Shown: positions 6,919 to 14,760 of the stretch, in pieces | Numbering within the stretch: position 1 is the stretch's first letter | Layout: the number at the start of each line of letters is the position of its first letter | Position numbers and translations under genes: made by a program | Notes under the pieces: model-generated | Seen by the model: the letters and a program-made list of their open reading frames with translations, nothing else | Told to the model about the DNA's origin: nothing | The model's database searches: none | Virus record (IMG/VR): IMGVR_UViG_3300020000_000060 | Span: 1-23,208 of that record | Reading direction: 5' to 3' (one strand) | DNA: 23,208 nucleotides | DNA from: a virus

Positions 6919-9297
6919 TTATTCATATTTTGCTTGTGTCTCTTCATAACTCAAGATTTTCTCACTATCCTTAGTTACAACAAGAGATTCATGAAACTTA
7001 TTTGGACGCTTTCCATCTGGAGTTGTATTGGTATTCCAATATTTAAGATCATCTCTTCTTGGCGCATGTCCAAAGTTAGCTCCACCCACAATCGCACGTT
7101 CTTTTTCAAGTAATACCAGAGTAAGCGCCACATCTACTGTACGAGGTAACTGAGCATAAATAATCCCAGGTGCTTTAATATAATTTACTAAATGTGACCA
7201 TCCTTCAGAAGAATTTGTATTTAATTCGTTTTGTGTTTCCCACGACGCATCATCAGGAACAGTTATTCCAACACTTTGAATTAATATTGGTTGATCCTTG
7301 TACAAATCCCCTATAGTCATCATTACCATTGGTGGAATCATAAAACGATTCATTACACCATTATAATCACTAGTAGTATAATTAGCTGGTTTTATAAGGG
7401 TTGTCAAGTAATTTATTCTCTGCCACGTTGGAGCAAGTTCAATAATACTACCAATAACAATACTAAAATTCAGAGAAAGATTACGAGTAAACCCTGCATA
7501 TGAATATACTTTATCTCCACGGCCAATTAGTGGTATATCTTCCCATGATGCAGCTCCCGTTTCAGACAATCCTTTAATGGTAGCTCTAAATGGAATGTAT
7601 TTTTCGTTTATAATATCATAAAAAAAGAAAGCAACCTGATCGTCATAATAAGCTTGCCACGTAGATTTTCCACGAATTCCTGAAGATGTTCTATTTCCAT
7701 TTTCATTAAAAGAAAGAGCCTCAACTTCAAGAATTCCATGAAGATCCTTTGATCCTTTTGCATCCAATACCGTTAACCTGTTTATACTATCAAACTGTCC
7801 ATTAGTTGGAAGCCCCTTTGATAATCTTGGAGAAGATGCTACATTATAATCAATCATTTGCGTGTTAGCATCCCTATATTTTTGTAATAATCCAAGAGAA
7901 GTGGCACTTCTTCCTTTATCCTTTTTTATAGCTGATATTCTATCATATCCATTTACAGAATTCTTTCCGCTTCCAACTGCAAATGAATCGTCGGGCAAAT
8001 TAACCTTATAAATGAGATTCGGCTGTCCTCCCGAATTTTGAATATTATCCAGAGATTTTTTTAGACTAATATTTATGGATTCTATATCTTCTTTCTTAGT
8101 TCTTTTAGTTGGAAATTTATTTTCTTCATCCGCATATTCCGCATAATCCAACATAACCGTAGAAGCTCTAAACTCTTTATCCACAGATGTTCCAACAGAA
8201 TCTCCATATCTTATTCCTGGTTTTAATTGATTAGAACTCTCCTTAATATCAATTCCAACCATTCCAACTCCTTCAATAGATCCTTTCGAGGCATCGGCAA
8301 CATGAGACGTTTTACCATCGGGATTATTGGAAATACGAGATGCAAAAGTATTTTGTCCACCCGGTCGTATTACATTTCCACTATTTCCTCCTCCAGCTAA
8401 CCATATTTGTGTAAATCCAAATATTTTACTATTTCCTTTATATCCAAATCTATCTCCTCCTGCGCCAACCATTAATCCATATGTGCCTTCATCACTTCGT
8501 TGTCGTATTCCAGATTGAGAGGCCGGTATAAAATTGGCAAATAAAGATGTTACCAAATTTTTTACAATTGATCCAAACGAGAAATTTTGTCTTCCTACTG
8601 GAACCCAGGCAGCTTCCAAATGTGCTTTTGCTCTATTAGCAGTTCCAGCCCTAATTAGTCCTTTTCCTCCAGTATTTTCCAAAGGGCCGCCAGTCAATGC
8701 GTCTGGAGCCGTACCATATGGTTTATATATTTTAGGAGGGCCAAAAATGGCATCAGGAATAGCATTTCCAATAAGAGTTCTGGCAATACCTCCAAGTCCA
8801 GCAAATAATCCTCCTCCAAAAGCAGAAGTATCGAAATTACGTTGAGGACGTATTGATCCTAATGCCAACCCCATTCCGGCTGCCACAATAGGAGAAGTGG
8901 GGTTATATATACGTGTTTCATTGAAAGGATTGCCTGTCTGAAGAAGAAACTGCTTTCCAAGAAATATTATACCTCTTCCAGACCCAAGGAACTTTGCTAC
9001 ACGAATTACATCAATAGGAGCGGCACCAATCGGAAATATTCTGGAATCATACTTTCTAAGAGCGTTTAACCCCTTTTTATTCTCATCAGCATAAACATAA
9101 TAAAAAGGTTCTTTGTCTCCAAATACCTTATTGATTAAAGTCATGTCATAATCAGTATAAGGAGAAAGACGATGATATAAAGAATGATAATTATTCTCCC
9201 AAATGGATTGGAGTTTTCCCGATTCTGGTTGATTAGGATAATTCTCTGGTCTTTTAATCAAAGCCCACGTTGGTTCTAATGTTTGTTGACTTCCCAT
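6919..9297 (-). CDS. 792-residue baseplate / tail-tube-end protein candidate
   Basis: No signal peptide. The N-terminal ~190 residues include a Gly/Ala-rich stretch with possible short hydrophobic segments (VAAGMGLALGSIRPQRNFD; GGGLFAGLGGIARTLIG). The middle is Gly/Ser/Asn-rich and beta-like. Residues ~560-730 resemble tube-cap or tail-assembly proteins (VAFFFYDIINEKYIPFRATI; AGFTRNLSLNFSIVIGSIIE; LAPTWQRINYLTTLIKPANY; MIPPMVMMTIGDLYKDQPIL; IQSVGITVPDDASWETQNEL). The gene follows the tape measure directly (3-base gap) and precedes the LysM-like gene, so a role in starting the tube at the baseplate (like T4 gp48/gp54 or P2 gpU) fits. The assignment is by position and general look. There is no clear Shine-Dalgarno (AAAGTATAAAAT before the ATG). 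Confidence 0.6.
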   Translation of the reverse strand: MGSQQTLEPTWALIKRPENYPNQPESGKLQSIWENNYHSLYHRLSPYTDYDMTLINKVFGDKEPFYYVYADENKKGLNALRKYDSRIFPIGAAPIDVIRVAKFLGSGRGIIFLGKQFLLQTGNPFNETRIYNPTSPIVAAGMGLALGSIRPQRNFDTSAFGGGLFAGLGGIARTLIGNAIPDAIFGPPKIYKPYGTAPDALTGGPLENTGGKGLIRAGTANRAKAHLEAAWVPVGRQNFSFGSIVKNLVTSLFANFIPASQSGIRQRSDEGTYGLMVGAGGDRFGYKGNSKIFGFTQIWLAGGGNSGNVIRPGGQNTFASRISNNPDGKTSHVADASKGSIEGVGMVGIDIKESSNQLKPGIRYGDSVGTSVDKEFRASTVMLDYAEYADEENKFPTKRTKKEDIESINISLKKSLDNIQNSGGQPNLIYKVNLPDDSFAVGSGKNSVNGYDRISAIKKDKGRSATSLGLLQKYRDANTQMIDYNVASSPRLSKGLPTNGQFDSINRLTVLDAKGSKDLHGILEVEALSFNENGNRTSSGIRGKSTWQAYYDDQVAFFFYDIINEKYIPFRATIKGLSETGAASWEDIPLIGRGDKVYSYAGFTRNLSLNFSIVIGSIIELAPTWQRINYLTTLIKPANYTTSDYNGVMNRFMIPPMVMMTIGDLYKDQPILIQSVGITVPDDASWETQNELNTNSSEGWSHLVNYIKAPGIIYAQLPRTVDVALTLVLLEKERAIVGGANFGHAPRRDDLKYWNTNTTPDGKRPNKFHESLVVTKDSEKILSYEETQAKYE

Positions 9298-9300
9298 ATT

Positions 9301-11649
9301 TTATACTTTGTTTACTCCATATCCTCCATGAAAGTCTGTTTGTCTTGCTAATGTAGCACTTAATAATTGACCATCCATATTAATTCCTATTTTACCAGCA
9401 TTCAAATCTGCTCTCAATGCACAGATTTCACTTAATAATTTTAATCCAGTTTCGTTGGTCATAAGAATAGACTCGTCTTTTCCTACTTGAGCAGGTGTTT
9501 GTTTTTGATCAGTAGAGGCGCCAGCAATAGTGGTTCCATTAGGAGTAACCTGAACCGCAGGAATATATGCAGCCGAAGCTTTTACTTCTACTGGTTTATT
9601 CATTAACTCTCCCATGCCTCCACGAAGCTTTTCAGCTACTTTACCCATGCCTGGAATCCAATCTACTATCCATGCAAGTCCTCTACGGAATGGAGAGGTC
9701 AATGCATCAAACATCATTGTTCCAACTGATACAATACCTTCAAGAATTAATAGTCCAATTTTAGACGGCGATTTTCCTCCCCATAGTCCCATGATCCAAT
9801 TAAATGCGTCCACAAAGGGTTGAATTATTACATTGTACAATGCTCTAAATGGAATTGCAAATCCTTCATATATACGTTTTCCCCAAGACATATTTTCCCA
9901 GTTTTTAAAATACTCTGAAAATCCTTTCCATAACTCAATTGCAAGTTGAACTCCCATAATTATCCATCCAAGAATAGGAACCCACTTTCCAAAAAATCCA
10001 CCAATCCTAAGAGCCCATCCTCCTATTTTTGCAAGAGTTAGAATAAGTCTTTCCATCGGCGTTAAAATTTTTGTTCCAAATTCTGAAGCCAAAAAAAGTA
10101 CAGCAGAAAATTTTTCAGTTAATCCAACAAGATTAAACAGTTTAGTAGATATCCATACAAAAAGATTTCCCATGGCTACTAAAATCGGAAGAACTGGCAA
10201 TAATCCAACAACAAGTTCAAGAAACTTATCAACAATAAAAAGAATAGGCGGAGCTAATCTAGCTATAATCTGATTCCATTTTTGAGAAATTGCTGTTATT
10301 CTTTCTTGATTGGATCTTTGTTCAATCATGTATTTTAAATTCTCCGCACTGGATTTTGCTATAGACTCATTTGCTCGTCTAAGAGCCTCATATTTTTCAA
10401 CTTTTCCTGCCAATAATGGATCTCTTCTGGCCGCTTCCCATTGACGTTCAGCAACAACCATACGCAAAAGTTCATCTACACTCTTTCCAGTAGCCTTAGC
10501 AAAAGCTTCTTGCTGGAATACATCAAGATTCTCAAAACTAATAGATTTAGTTATACGTAAAATTTCTTTGGTAGATCCTTCCAAATCTCTTCTATATGCC
10601 AACTCACGGGCTTTTTGTAAATTGATAGCACGACCAAGTAATACTGAAGCTTCCATTTCGTCAGCAACATTAGTAGAAAATTGTAATATTTGATGACTAG
10701 AATTTGCTGCATCCTCAAGCGAACTTCCCATCTTTCTAAGTTCAATTGCTGATCTCATTACAATAGCCGGAATACGAGACATCATAGACAAAGTTGTCGC
10801 ACTTCTTGTTGCAACATCTTTCATTATCTGTGGGAATTTAGTTCCGGCTGCTTGTGACAAATCTGCGGTCATATATGCCATGTTTTCTTGAGATTCCATT
10901 GTACTCTTAGAAATCGCTGCCATGTTACGGAAAAATCCTGCACTATCTTCTTCAGCAACTCCAAGCTGAGATTGTAATATTGCCGTAGTTTTTACCAAAT
11001 CTCTAGTAATTATATGAATAGACCCCATTTGATCAGATAAAGCCATTGCCGATTTGAATACTCCTTCAAATGTGACTCCGACATGCATAAACTCAATCGC
11101 AATTTCTTGCGCCAACCTTTTTATGTCTTGAGAAACTAGTCTAGTCATTCCCATAGCTTTACGAAATTCCCATGCTGCTTTATCTATGTCTTTGAATAAA
11201 TGATATGCCTTAGAAATGACATATAGAATGGGCATCCATCCTCTCAATAAAATTTTGTTGAGGAAATCCAACTCAACTTCATAATCTTTTATTCTCTGTT
11301 GTATACCTTTAAGAATACTATCATATTCTTTTCTTTGAGTTTCATTCTGAGCCAATGATAATTTTTTAGCGGCTACTATTTCTGCTTCTTTATCTAATTT
11401 AAGAAGTTTATTTATTTCTCGCTTATCTTTCAAAGCTCTAAATAAATTAATATTAATACTTTTTGTAACATCAAACACTTGATGGAGATTATTAGCTTGA
11501 AGTTTAATAACCTCATTAATCTGTTTGGAAATGTCTAAAAACCCAAGTAAAGATCTTTCCTCATCTCGTGCTATTCTAGGATCCCCATATCGAGCCGCCG
11601 AGGGTGATATAGGTGGTGTATTTGGTGTATTATTTGGTGTATCGGCCAT
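9301..11649 (-). CDS. Tail tape-measure protein
   Basis: 782 residues, mostly alpha-helical. A Pro/Asn-rich start is followed by long charged helices (~40-135), a helical block (KAMGMTRLVSQDIKRLAQEI; DLSQAAGTKFPQIMKDVATR; SSLEDAANSSHQILQFS), and hydrophobic segments near residues 465-515 (PPILFIVDKFLELVVGLLPV) and 543-571 (WALRIGGFFGKWVPILGWII). The C-terminus is more polar and ends FHGGYGVNKV. This is the standard composition of tape-measure proteins, which fill the tube, set tail length and probably help DNA cross the inner membrane. At about 1.5 angstrom per residue the tail would be roughly 115-120 nm. It lies downstream of the gp26/51-like pair and upstream of tube-end genes. No Shine-Dalgarno precedes the ATG. 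The divergent + strand membrane-protein gene starts 81 bases away. Confidence 0.85.
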   Translation of the reverse strand: MADTPNNTPNTPPISPSAARYGDPRIARDEERSLLGFLDISKQINEVIKLQANNLHQVFDVTKSININLFRALKDKREINKLLKLDKEAEIVAAKKLSLAQNETQRKEYDSILKGIQQRIKDYEVELDFLNKILLRGWMPILYVISKAYHLFKDIDKAAWEFRKAMGMTRLVSQDIKRLAQEIAIEFMHVGVTFEGVFKSAMALSDQMGSIHIITRDLVKTTAILQSQLGVAEEDSAGFFRNMAAISKSTMESQENMAYMTADLSQAAGTKFPQIMKDVATRSATTLSMMSRIPAIVMRSAIELRKMGSSLEDAANSSHQILQFSTNVADEMEASVLLGRAINLQKARELAYRRDLEGSTKEILRITKSISFENLDVFQQEAFAKATGKSVDELLRMVVAERQWEAARRDPLLAGKVEKYEALRRANESIAKSSAENLKYMIEQRSNQERITAISQKWNQIIARLAPPILFIVDKFLELVVGLLPVLPILVAMGNLFVWISTKLFNLVGLTEKFSAVLFLASEFGTKILTPMERLILTLAKIGGWALRIGGFFGKWVPILGWIIMGVQLAIELWKGFSEYFKNWENMSWGKRIYEGFAIPFRALYNVIIQPFVDAFNWIMGLWGGKSPSKIGLLILEGIVSVGTMMFDALTSPFRRGLAWIVDWIPGMGKVAEKLRGGMGELMNKPVEVKASAAYIPAVQVTPNGTTIAGASTDQKQTPAQVGKDESILMTNETGLKLLSEICALRADLNAGKIGINMDGQLLSATLARQTDFHGGYGVNKV

Positions 11650-11665
11650 AATCTATGTTTATAAG

Positions 11666-11673
11666 TATAAATA
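11666..11673 (-). promoter_or_regulatory. Intergenic octamer TATTTATA (TATAAATA on +), copy 2
   Basis: It lies in the divergent gap, 16 bases upstream of the tape-measure ATG on the minus strand. It could also be read as a T4-type late promoter on the + strand, about 56 bases before the 97-residue membrane-protein gene. Confidence 0.35.
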
Positions 11674-11678
11674 TGACC

Positions 11679-11698
11679 TCAAGTAGATTTCTACTTGA
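11679..11698. promoter_or_regulatory. Perfect 20-bp palindrome overlapping the -35 box: candidate operator
   Basis: TCAAGTAGATTTCTACTTGA: arms of 9 bases around a TT centre. Its right end covers TTGA of the -35 hexamer TTGACA (11695-11700). No gene ends here on either strand, so it is unlikely to be a terminator. Occupancy by a dimeric repressor would block the promoter. The regulator is unknown. Confidence 0.5.
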
Positions 11699-11723
11699 CA
11701 GATTATAAAAAAGGTGGTATAGT
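11695..11723 (+). promoter_or_regulatory. Near-consensus sigma70 promoter for the rightward membrane-protein gene
   Basis: TTGACA (11695-11700), a 17-base spacer, and TATAGT (11718-11723): 11 of 12 consensus bases at ideal spacing. Six bases separate the -10 from the ATG at 11730, so the expected start is the A or a base next to it. The mRNA would be leaderless or nearly so. This is a host-type promoter inside a virion gene block that otherwise points left. Confidence 0.75.
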
Positions 11724-11729
11724 ATTAGC

Positions 11730-12023
11730 ATGAATGAAAAACCAGTGAAAATTGACCTGATTGGATCGGTTGAAGAGACCGTCGAAGAGGGAGTAGCCTT
11801 TATTGGATTTTCCCTTATTGTACTCTTGATAGTTGGATGCTTAATTGCTCCATGTTTCACAATGTTTTTTGAAAGTGGACTGGAGAAAAAATACGACTGT
11901 TCCAACCATCCAGAAAACTACCCAATAGTTCATAAAGAATTGTCTAAAATTCGATTTAATTTAACCATATTTGCTATTATCTCGTGGTTAATATTGGGGT
12001 ATATAACCATCAACTTCTGTTGA
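11730..12023 (+). CDS. Two-helix small membrane protein, moron-like, rightward
   Basis: 97 residues, and the only gene on the + strand that I accept here. There is a short acidic N-terminus (MNEKPVKIDLIGSVEETVEE), a first membrane segment at ~22-47 (FIGFSLIVLLIVGCLIAPCF), a ~30-residue polar loop (LEKKYDCSNHPENYPIVHKE) and a second membrane segment at ~77-95 (LTIFAIISWLILGYITINF). Topology cannot be settled from charge. It has its own promoter, a candidate operator and a terminator, and converges on the gp51-like gene with a 14-base tail overlap. Small two-helix phage proteins expressed early include superinfection-exclusion proteins such as T4 Imm, so an inner-membrane exclusion or host-modifying role is a reasonable guess, not a demonstrated one. 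I recognise no family. Because of the -10 position there is no room for a Shine-Dalgarno. Confidence 0.8.
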   Translation: MNEKPVKIDLIGSVEETVEEGVAFIGFSLIVLLIVGCLIAPCFTMFFESGLEKKYDCSNHPENYPIVHKELSKIRFNLTIFAIISWLILGYITINFC

Positions 12024-12273
12024 TTGCTGGACCTCTTGCAATCTTTTTTTGTGAAGTTGCCTCGTTCTTTCCAGAAGCAGCATCGTATTGTTGCTTCTCT
12101 TTTTCCTTAAGATTCATAAGCTTCTTTATATAGAAGCTTCTATATTGAACTGGCATTGAATATATTGCATCGTACTCGATTTTTCCAAAATGACAAAGTT
12201 CAAATATTAATTCGTGAAGTTGAATTTTGTAATTATCTGTTAGGCCAAAAAAAGGATATCCCCATCGGGACAT
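12010..12273 (-). CDS. 51: T4 gp51-like small tail/baseplate hub assembly protein
   Basis: 87 residues from the ATG at 12273, which has a good ribosome-binding site (GGAGAG eight bases upstream); the frame also extends to 12327, but without a start as good. The core MSRWGYPFFGLTDNYKIQLH, then ELIFELCHFG and MPVQYRSFYIKKLMNLKEKE, resembles the short protein that follows gp26 in T4-like phages and is often called gp51, a non-structural hub assembly catalyst. Its first 41 bases overlap the end of the gp26-like gene in another frame, including a run of seven U that could allow a frameshift fusion. The C-terminus is a Lys/Ala/Ser-rich tail; the last codons also encode the terminator of the opposing gene. 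The gp51 name is from recall of general pattern and gene order. Confidence 0.6.
   Translation of the reverse strand: MSRWGYPFFGLTDNYKIQLHELIFELCHFGKIEYDAIYSMPVQYRSFYIKKLMNLKEKEKQQYDAASGKNEATSQKKIARGPAINRS
12022..12050 (+). terminator. Rho-independent terminator of the rightward membrane-protein gene
   Basis: Stem GATTGC (12022-12027) with GCAATC (12038-12043), a 10-base loop, then seven T (12044-12050). It starts inside the TGA stop at 12021-12023 and lies within the coding 3' end of the opposing gp51-like gene. There is no T run on the other strand, so it should act only on rightward transcripts. Confidence 0.75.
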
Positions 12274-13054
12274 CTTCCTTTCTCTCCAAATTACAATTAG
12301 AACAATAGAAATCAAACGATGTATCAATATCAGGCATATTTTCTCTTATAAACTTACGGAAAGCAAGACTATCTTTGGAAATCAACTCTTCATTTACAAA
12401 CTTACGGATACGTACTCTTTCAGAAGATCCATCAATAGCGGTGATTATATGACTTAAACGAGTCGTAATTTCTTTAGTAAAATCTTTGGATATTTTTGCA
12501 AATCCAGTGAGTTCTTGTTCAATAGTATTTTCATCTTTCTTATTCAGAATTTTATATGTCAAAGTAATTCCAGAAAAGGGAAGTTTAAACGTGAAGGAAT
12601 TTTCTCCTTTAGGATAGTTTTCAAAATCAAATGGGCGATTATCCAGTTTTCCCAAATCAATCGTAATAGAACTTTCTTTATTACATCGTCCACATGATAA
12701 TGTAGCTTCGTATTGATCTCCATATGCCAATCTTCGAATAGCAAAAAATGCGGCGTTTCTGTCACAGATAAACATTTCATCAAGATTTATTGTTTTATTA
12801 ATAACTACCGATTCAAGCAATTTATCCAGAACTATATTCTTTTGAATGAGATTTCGTGAAGTAAGAATATCTTCTTCTTTAGCAGTCATCATCTTTAATT
12901 CAAGAGTCCCATTTGAAAGGGGATAATCCAGTGGATAAAACCAACCTTTTGATGGTAAATTGATAACCTCGGTGGGAAATTTAGTTTCTGTTCTTGGTGA
13001 AACAGGAGACGCAGCACTTGGACGTGTAATAGGAATAATCTGATCATCTGCCAT
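12233..13054 (-). CDS. 26: T4 gp26-family baseplate protein with two CxxC pairs
   Basis: 273 residues. A disordered N-terminus is followed by FPTEVINLPSKGWFYPLDYP (26-45), LSNGTLELKMMTAKEEDILT (46-65), then NLIQKNIVLDKLLESVV (68-84): the hallmark layout of the T4_baseplate (gp26) family. C121/C124 (LSCGRCNK) and C251/C254 (FYCSNCN) form a probable zinc-binding pair of knuckles. T4 gp26 is needed for central baseplate hub assembly. Upstream is a 69-base gap without the TATAAATA octamer (A/T-rich, no clear promoter) and no Shine-Dalgarno before the ATG (TTTTTTTAAAGTT). The 3' end overlaps the gp51-like gene. Placed between tube and tape-measure genes, it occupies the slot of tail assembly chaperones in many other phages. 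Confidence 0.75.
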   Translation of the reverse strand: MADDQIIPITRPSAASPVSPRTETKFPTEVINLPSKGWFYPLDYPLSNGTLELKMMTAKEEDILTSRNLIQKNIVLDKLLESVVINKTINLDEMFICDRNAAFFAIRRLAYGDQYEATLSCGRCNKESSITIDLGKLDNRPFDFENYPKGENSFTFKLPFSGITLTYKILNKKDENTIEQELTGFAKISKDFTKEITTRLSHIITAIDGSSERVRIRKFVNEELISKDSLAFRKFIRENMPDIDTSFDFYCSNCNLERKEDVPMGISFFWPNR

Positions 13055-13123
13055 AACTTTAAAAAAATTTGAATTGTTACATTTCTACAATATACATAGA
13101 ATGACAACTTAATTTTTTATTTA

Positions 13124-13486
13124 TTATATTTTATTAGCTGTTTGAAGTTCTTTTTTTGATGCATTAATCTTATCCATATCATCTCGTCTGGTATATCTGT
13201 CATAAGATTTTACTTTCGATTTATGGAATTCTGCTTCTTTCTTATCCGTCTCAAATTGTGCTTTATTCTGCGTTATATCTTTTGCCGCTTTTAATCTAGC
13301 ATCTCTTGCTGCTTTAGCCTTTTCTGCCGTCGTCATTGCTTCAACTGGAGGAGAATTTGGATCTTGGTTTGGATCTGGTTTACTACTATTACTGGAGGAT
13401 AACGTAGAAGATGACATGGAAGAAAACTCTTTCAATACGGAACGAGTAATGTGACGGATAAGTTCTTGAAGTTGTTTCTTTTTCAT
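13124..13486 (-). CDS. Small charged protein with an N-terminal amphipathic helix
   Basis: 120 residues. It begins MKKKQLQELIRHITRSVLKE, an amphipathic basic helix very similar to the start of the upstream 419-residue protein. Next is a Ser/Pro/Asn-rich linker (~22-50), then a highly charged helix likely to form a coiled coil (AEKAKAARDARLKAAKDITQ; ETDKKEAEFHKSKVKSYDR). No enzyme motif. It has a strong ribosome-binding site (AGAGGA) inside the 3' end of the upstream gene, and one base separates the upstream TAA from this ATG, so translation is probably coupled. The function is unknown; see the finding on the shared helix. Confidence 0.75.
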   Translation of the reverse strand: MKKKQLQELIRHITRSVLKEFSSMSSSTLSSSNSSKPDPNQDPNSPPVEAMTTAEKAKAARDARLKAAKDITQNKAQFETDKKEAEFHKSKVKSYDRYTRRDDMDKINASKKELQTANKI

Positions 13487-13487
13487 T

Positions 13488-14747
13488 TTATTTTCCTCTA
13501 TCTAATACTTCGTTTACCATCTTTTTAATCATTTTTTTAAGTCTTTCATCGACTTGATCATTTGTATCTGGATCTTCTGCTGGCATTTCCGGTCTTACTT
13601 TTCCTTGAGATGCCATTCTCTGAGAAAATTCATCTGGTTCAGAACTCATAGGATCAAAATTTGATGGTGCAACCTGAGATGTAGGAGATCCATATATTTG
13701 ATCCAATGGAACAGAAGAAATGTCTGCCCCCTGTAAACTAGAATCGGCCATAACAAAATACATGTCTGATTCTGGATCTTTTGTTAAATAAAGATATATA
13801 GAAGAGTTTGGCTTAATAATAGAACCTCTTATAGCATTTATAGTACTAAAAGAAATTTGAACATTACGGCCTACGACTCTTGATGCTTCATCATATACAA
13901 TTTTGTTAATCTTTCCGTCATTATCTATGCTCTTAATAGGAAGTTTTTTAAGCCTTGATTTATCCATAGGATTAACAAACACTACACCCTTTAAGTTAGG
14001 CTGAGATGGAGTTTCTGGTTTAGATGGTGGCTCTGGGGTAGTATCCTTTTCCTTTGGAATTTCTGGTTGTTCAGCCGTTCCTTGTCCCGACGCTGGAGGA
14101 GCTGGAGCACCCTTTGTATCATCATCAGCCTCTTGAACACTCATCGATGGGCTTCGGGATCCGAGTTTGGTTGCATCCTGTTGAATTTTAGCAGTAATTG
14201 GTTGAAACAACCTTCCTGCCGGAAGATTAATAGCACTGGTTACACTACCATAAGGAACTTGTGAATTTTTTGCAATCTGACGACTTGGAGAAGCCAATAA
14301 GGATAATACTCCTTCTTTATTTGCAACATAAAGATAATATGTATGATTTATCTGGCTTCTCAATATATTCTTAATTATATGCAAAGTAGAAATATCTACT
14401 TCTATTCTTTCCCCATATATTGGCCTCATAATATACCTTATTCTTTGCAACAATTGAGCATCTGGTATCTCTATATTTGGATTTGATGGATGTACTAAAT
14501 TTACTTTTTGTAGTTTGGATTTGTCTCGTGGATTAATTAAATACAATCCTCTGGATCCCGGAGCATCAGCCACTTTCTCATCTTCGGCTGGACTTAATAT
14601 ATCATCCTCTTGATCTGATGGTATTTTAGGTTCTCCCTCTATATCTTCAGGATTGTCTTTTAATGGATCTTTATCGTGTAAAGGTGTTTGTTCCAGTACC
14701 TCACGCACACAATGTCTAACAAGATATTCTAAAAGTTTTTTCTTCAT
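13488..14747 (-). CDS. 419-residue protein with a duplicated ~90-residue domain and helical tags at both ends
   Basis: N-terminal helix MKKKLLEYLVRHCVREVLEQ, an acidic Pro-rich linker, domain copy 1 at ~67-175 (GLYLINPRDKSKLQKV; STLHIIKNILRSQINHTYYL), a Pro/Ala/Glu-rich linker (~200-252), domain copy 2 at ~254-360 (GVVFVNPMDKSRLKKLPIKS; STINAIRGSIIKPNSSIYLY), and a C-terminal helix LKKMIKKMVNEVLDRGK that resembles the N-terminal one. The two domain copies share the xNPxDKSxLxK start, the STxxxIxxxI core and an aromatic YLY strand. I do not recognise the domain. There is no Shine-Dalgarno before the ATG. It lies among tail genes and is likely virion-associated, by context only. Confidence 0.75.
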   Translation of the reverse strand: MKKKLLEYLVRHCVREVLEQTPLHDKDPLKDNPEDIEGEPKIPSDQEDDILSPAEDEKVADAPGSRGLYLINPRDKSKLQKVNLVHPSNPNIEIPDAQLLQRIRYIMRPIYGERIEVDISTLHIIKNILRSQINHTYYLYVANKEGVLSLLASPSRQIAKNSQVPYGSVTSAINLPAGRLFQPITAKIQQDATKLGSRSPSMSVQEADDDTKGAPAPPASGQGTAEQPEIPKEKDTTPEPPSKPETPSQPNLKGVVFVNPMDKSRLKKLPIKSIDNDGKINKIVYDEASRVVGRNVQISFSTINAIRGSIIKPNSSIYLYLTKDPESDMYFVMADSSLQGADISSVPLDQIYGSPTSQVAPSNFDPMSSEPDEFSQRMASQGKVRPEMPAEDPDTNDQVDERLKKMIKKMVNEVLDRGK

Positions 14748-14760
14748 ATGTGATTTTCTA

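Noticed and set aside
11630-11905. 91-residue minus-strand frame overlapping the promoter and the membrane-protein gene
   Set aside because: It runs across the operator, promoter and the + strand gene, and overlaps the tape-measure start in another frame.
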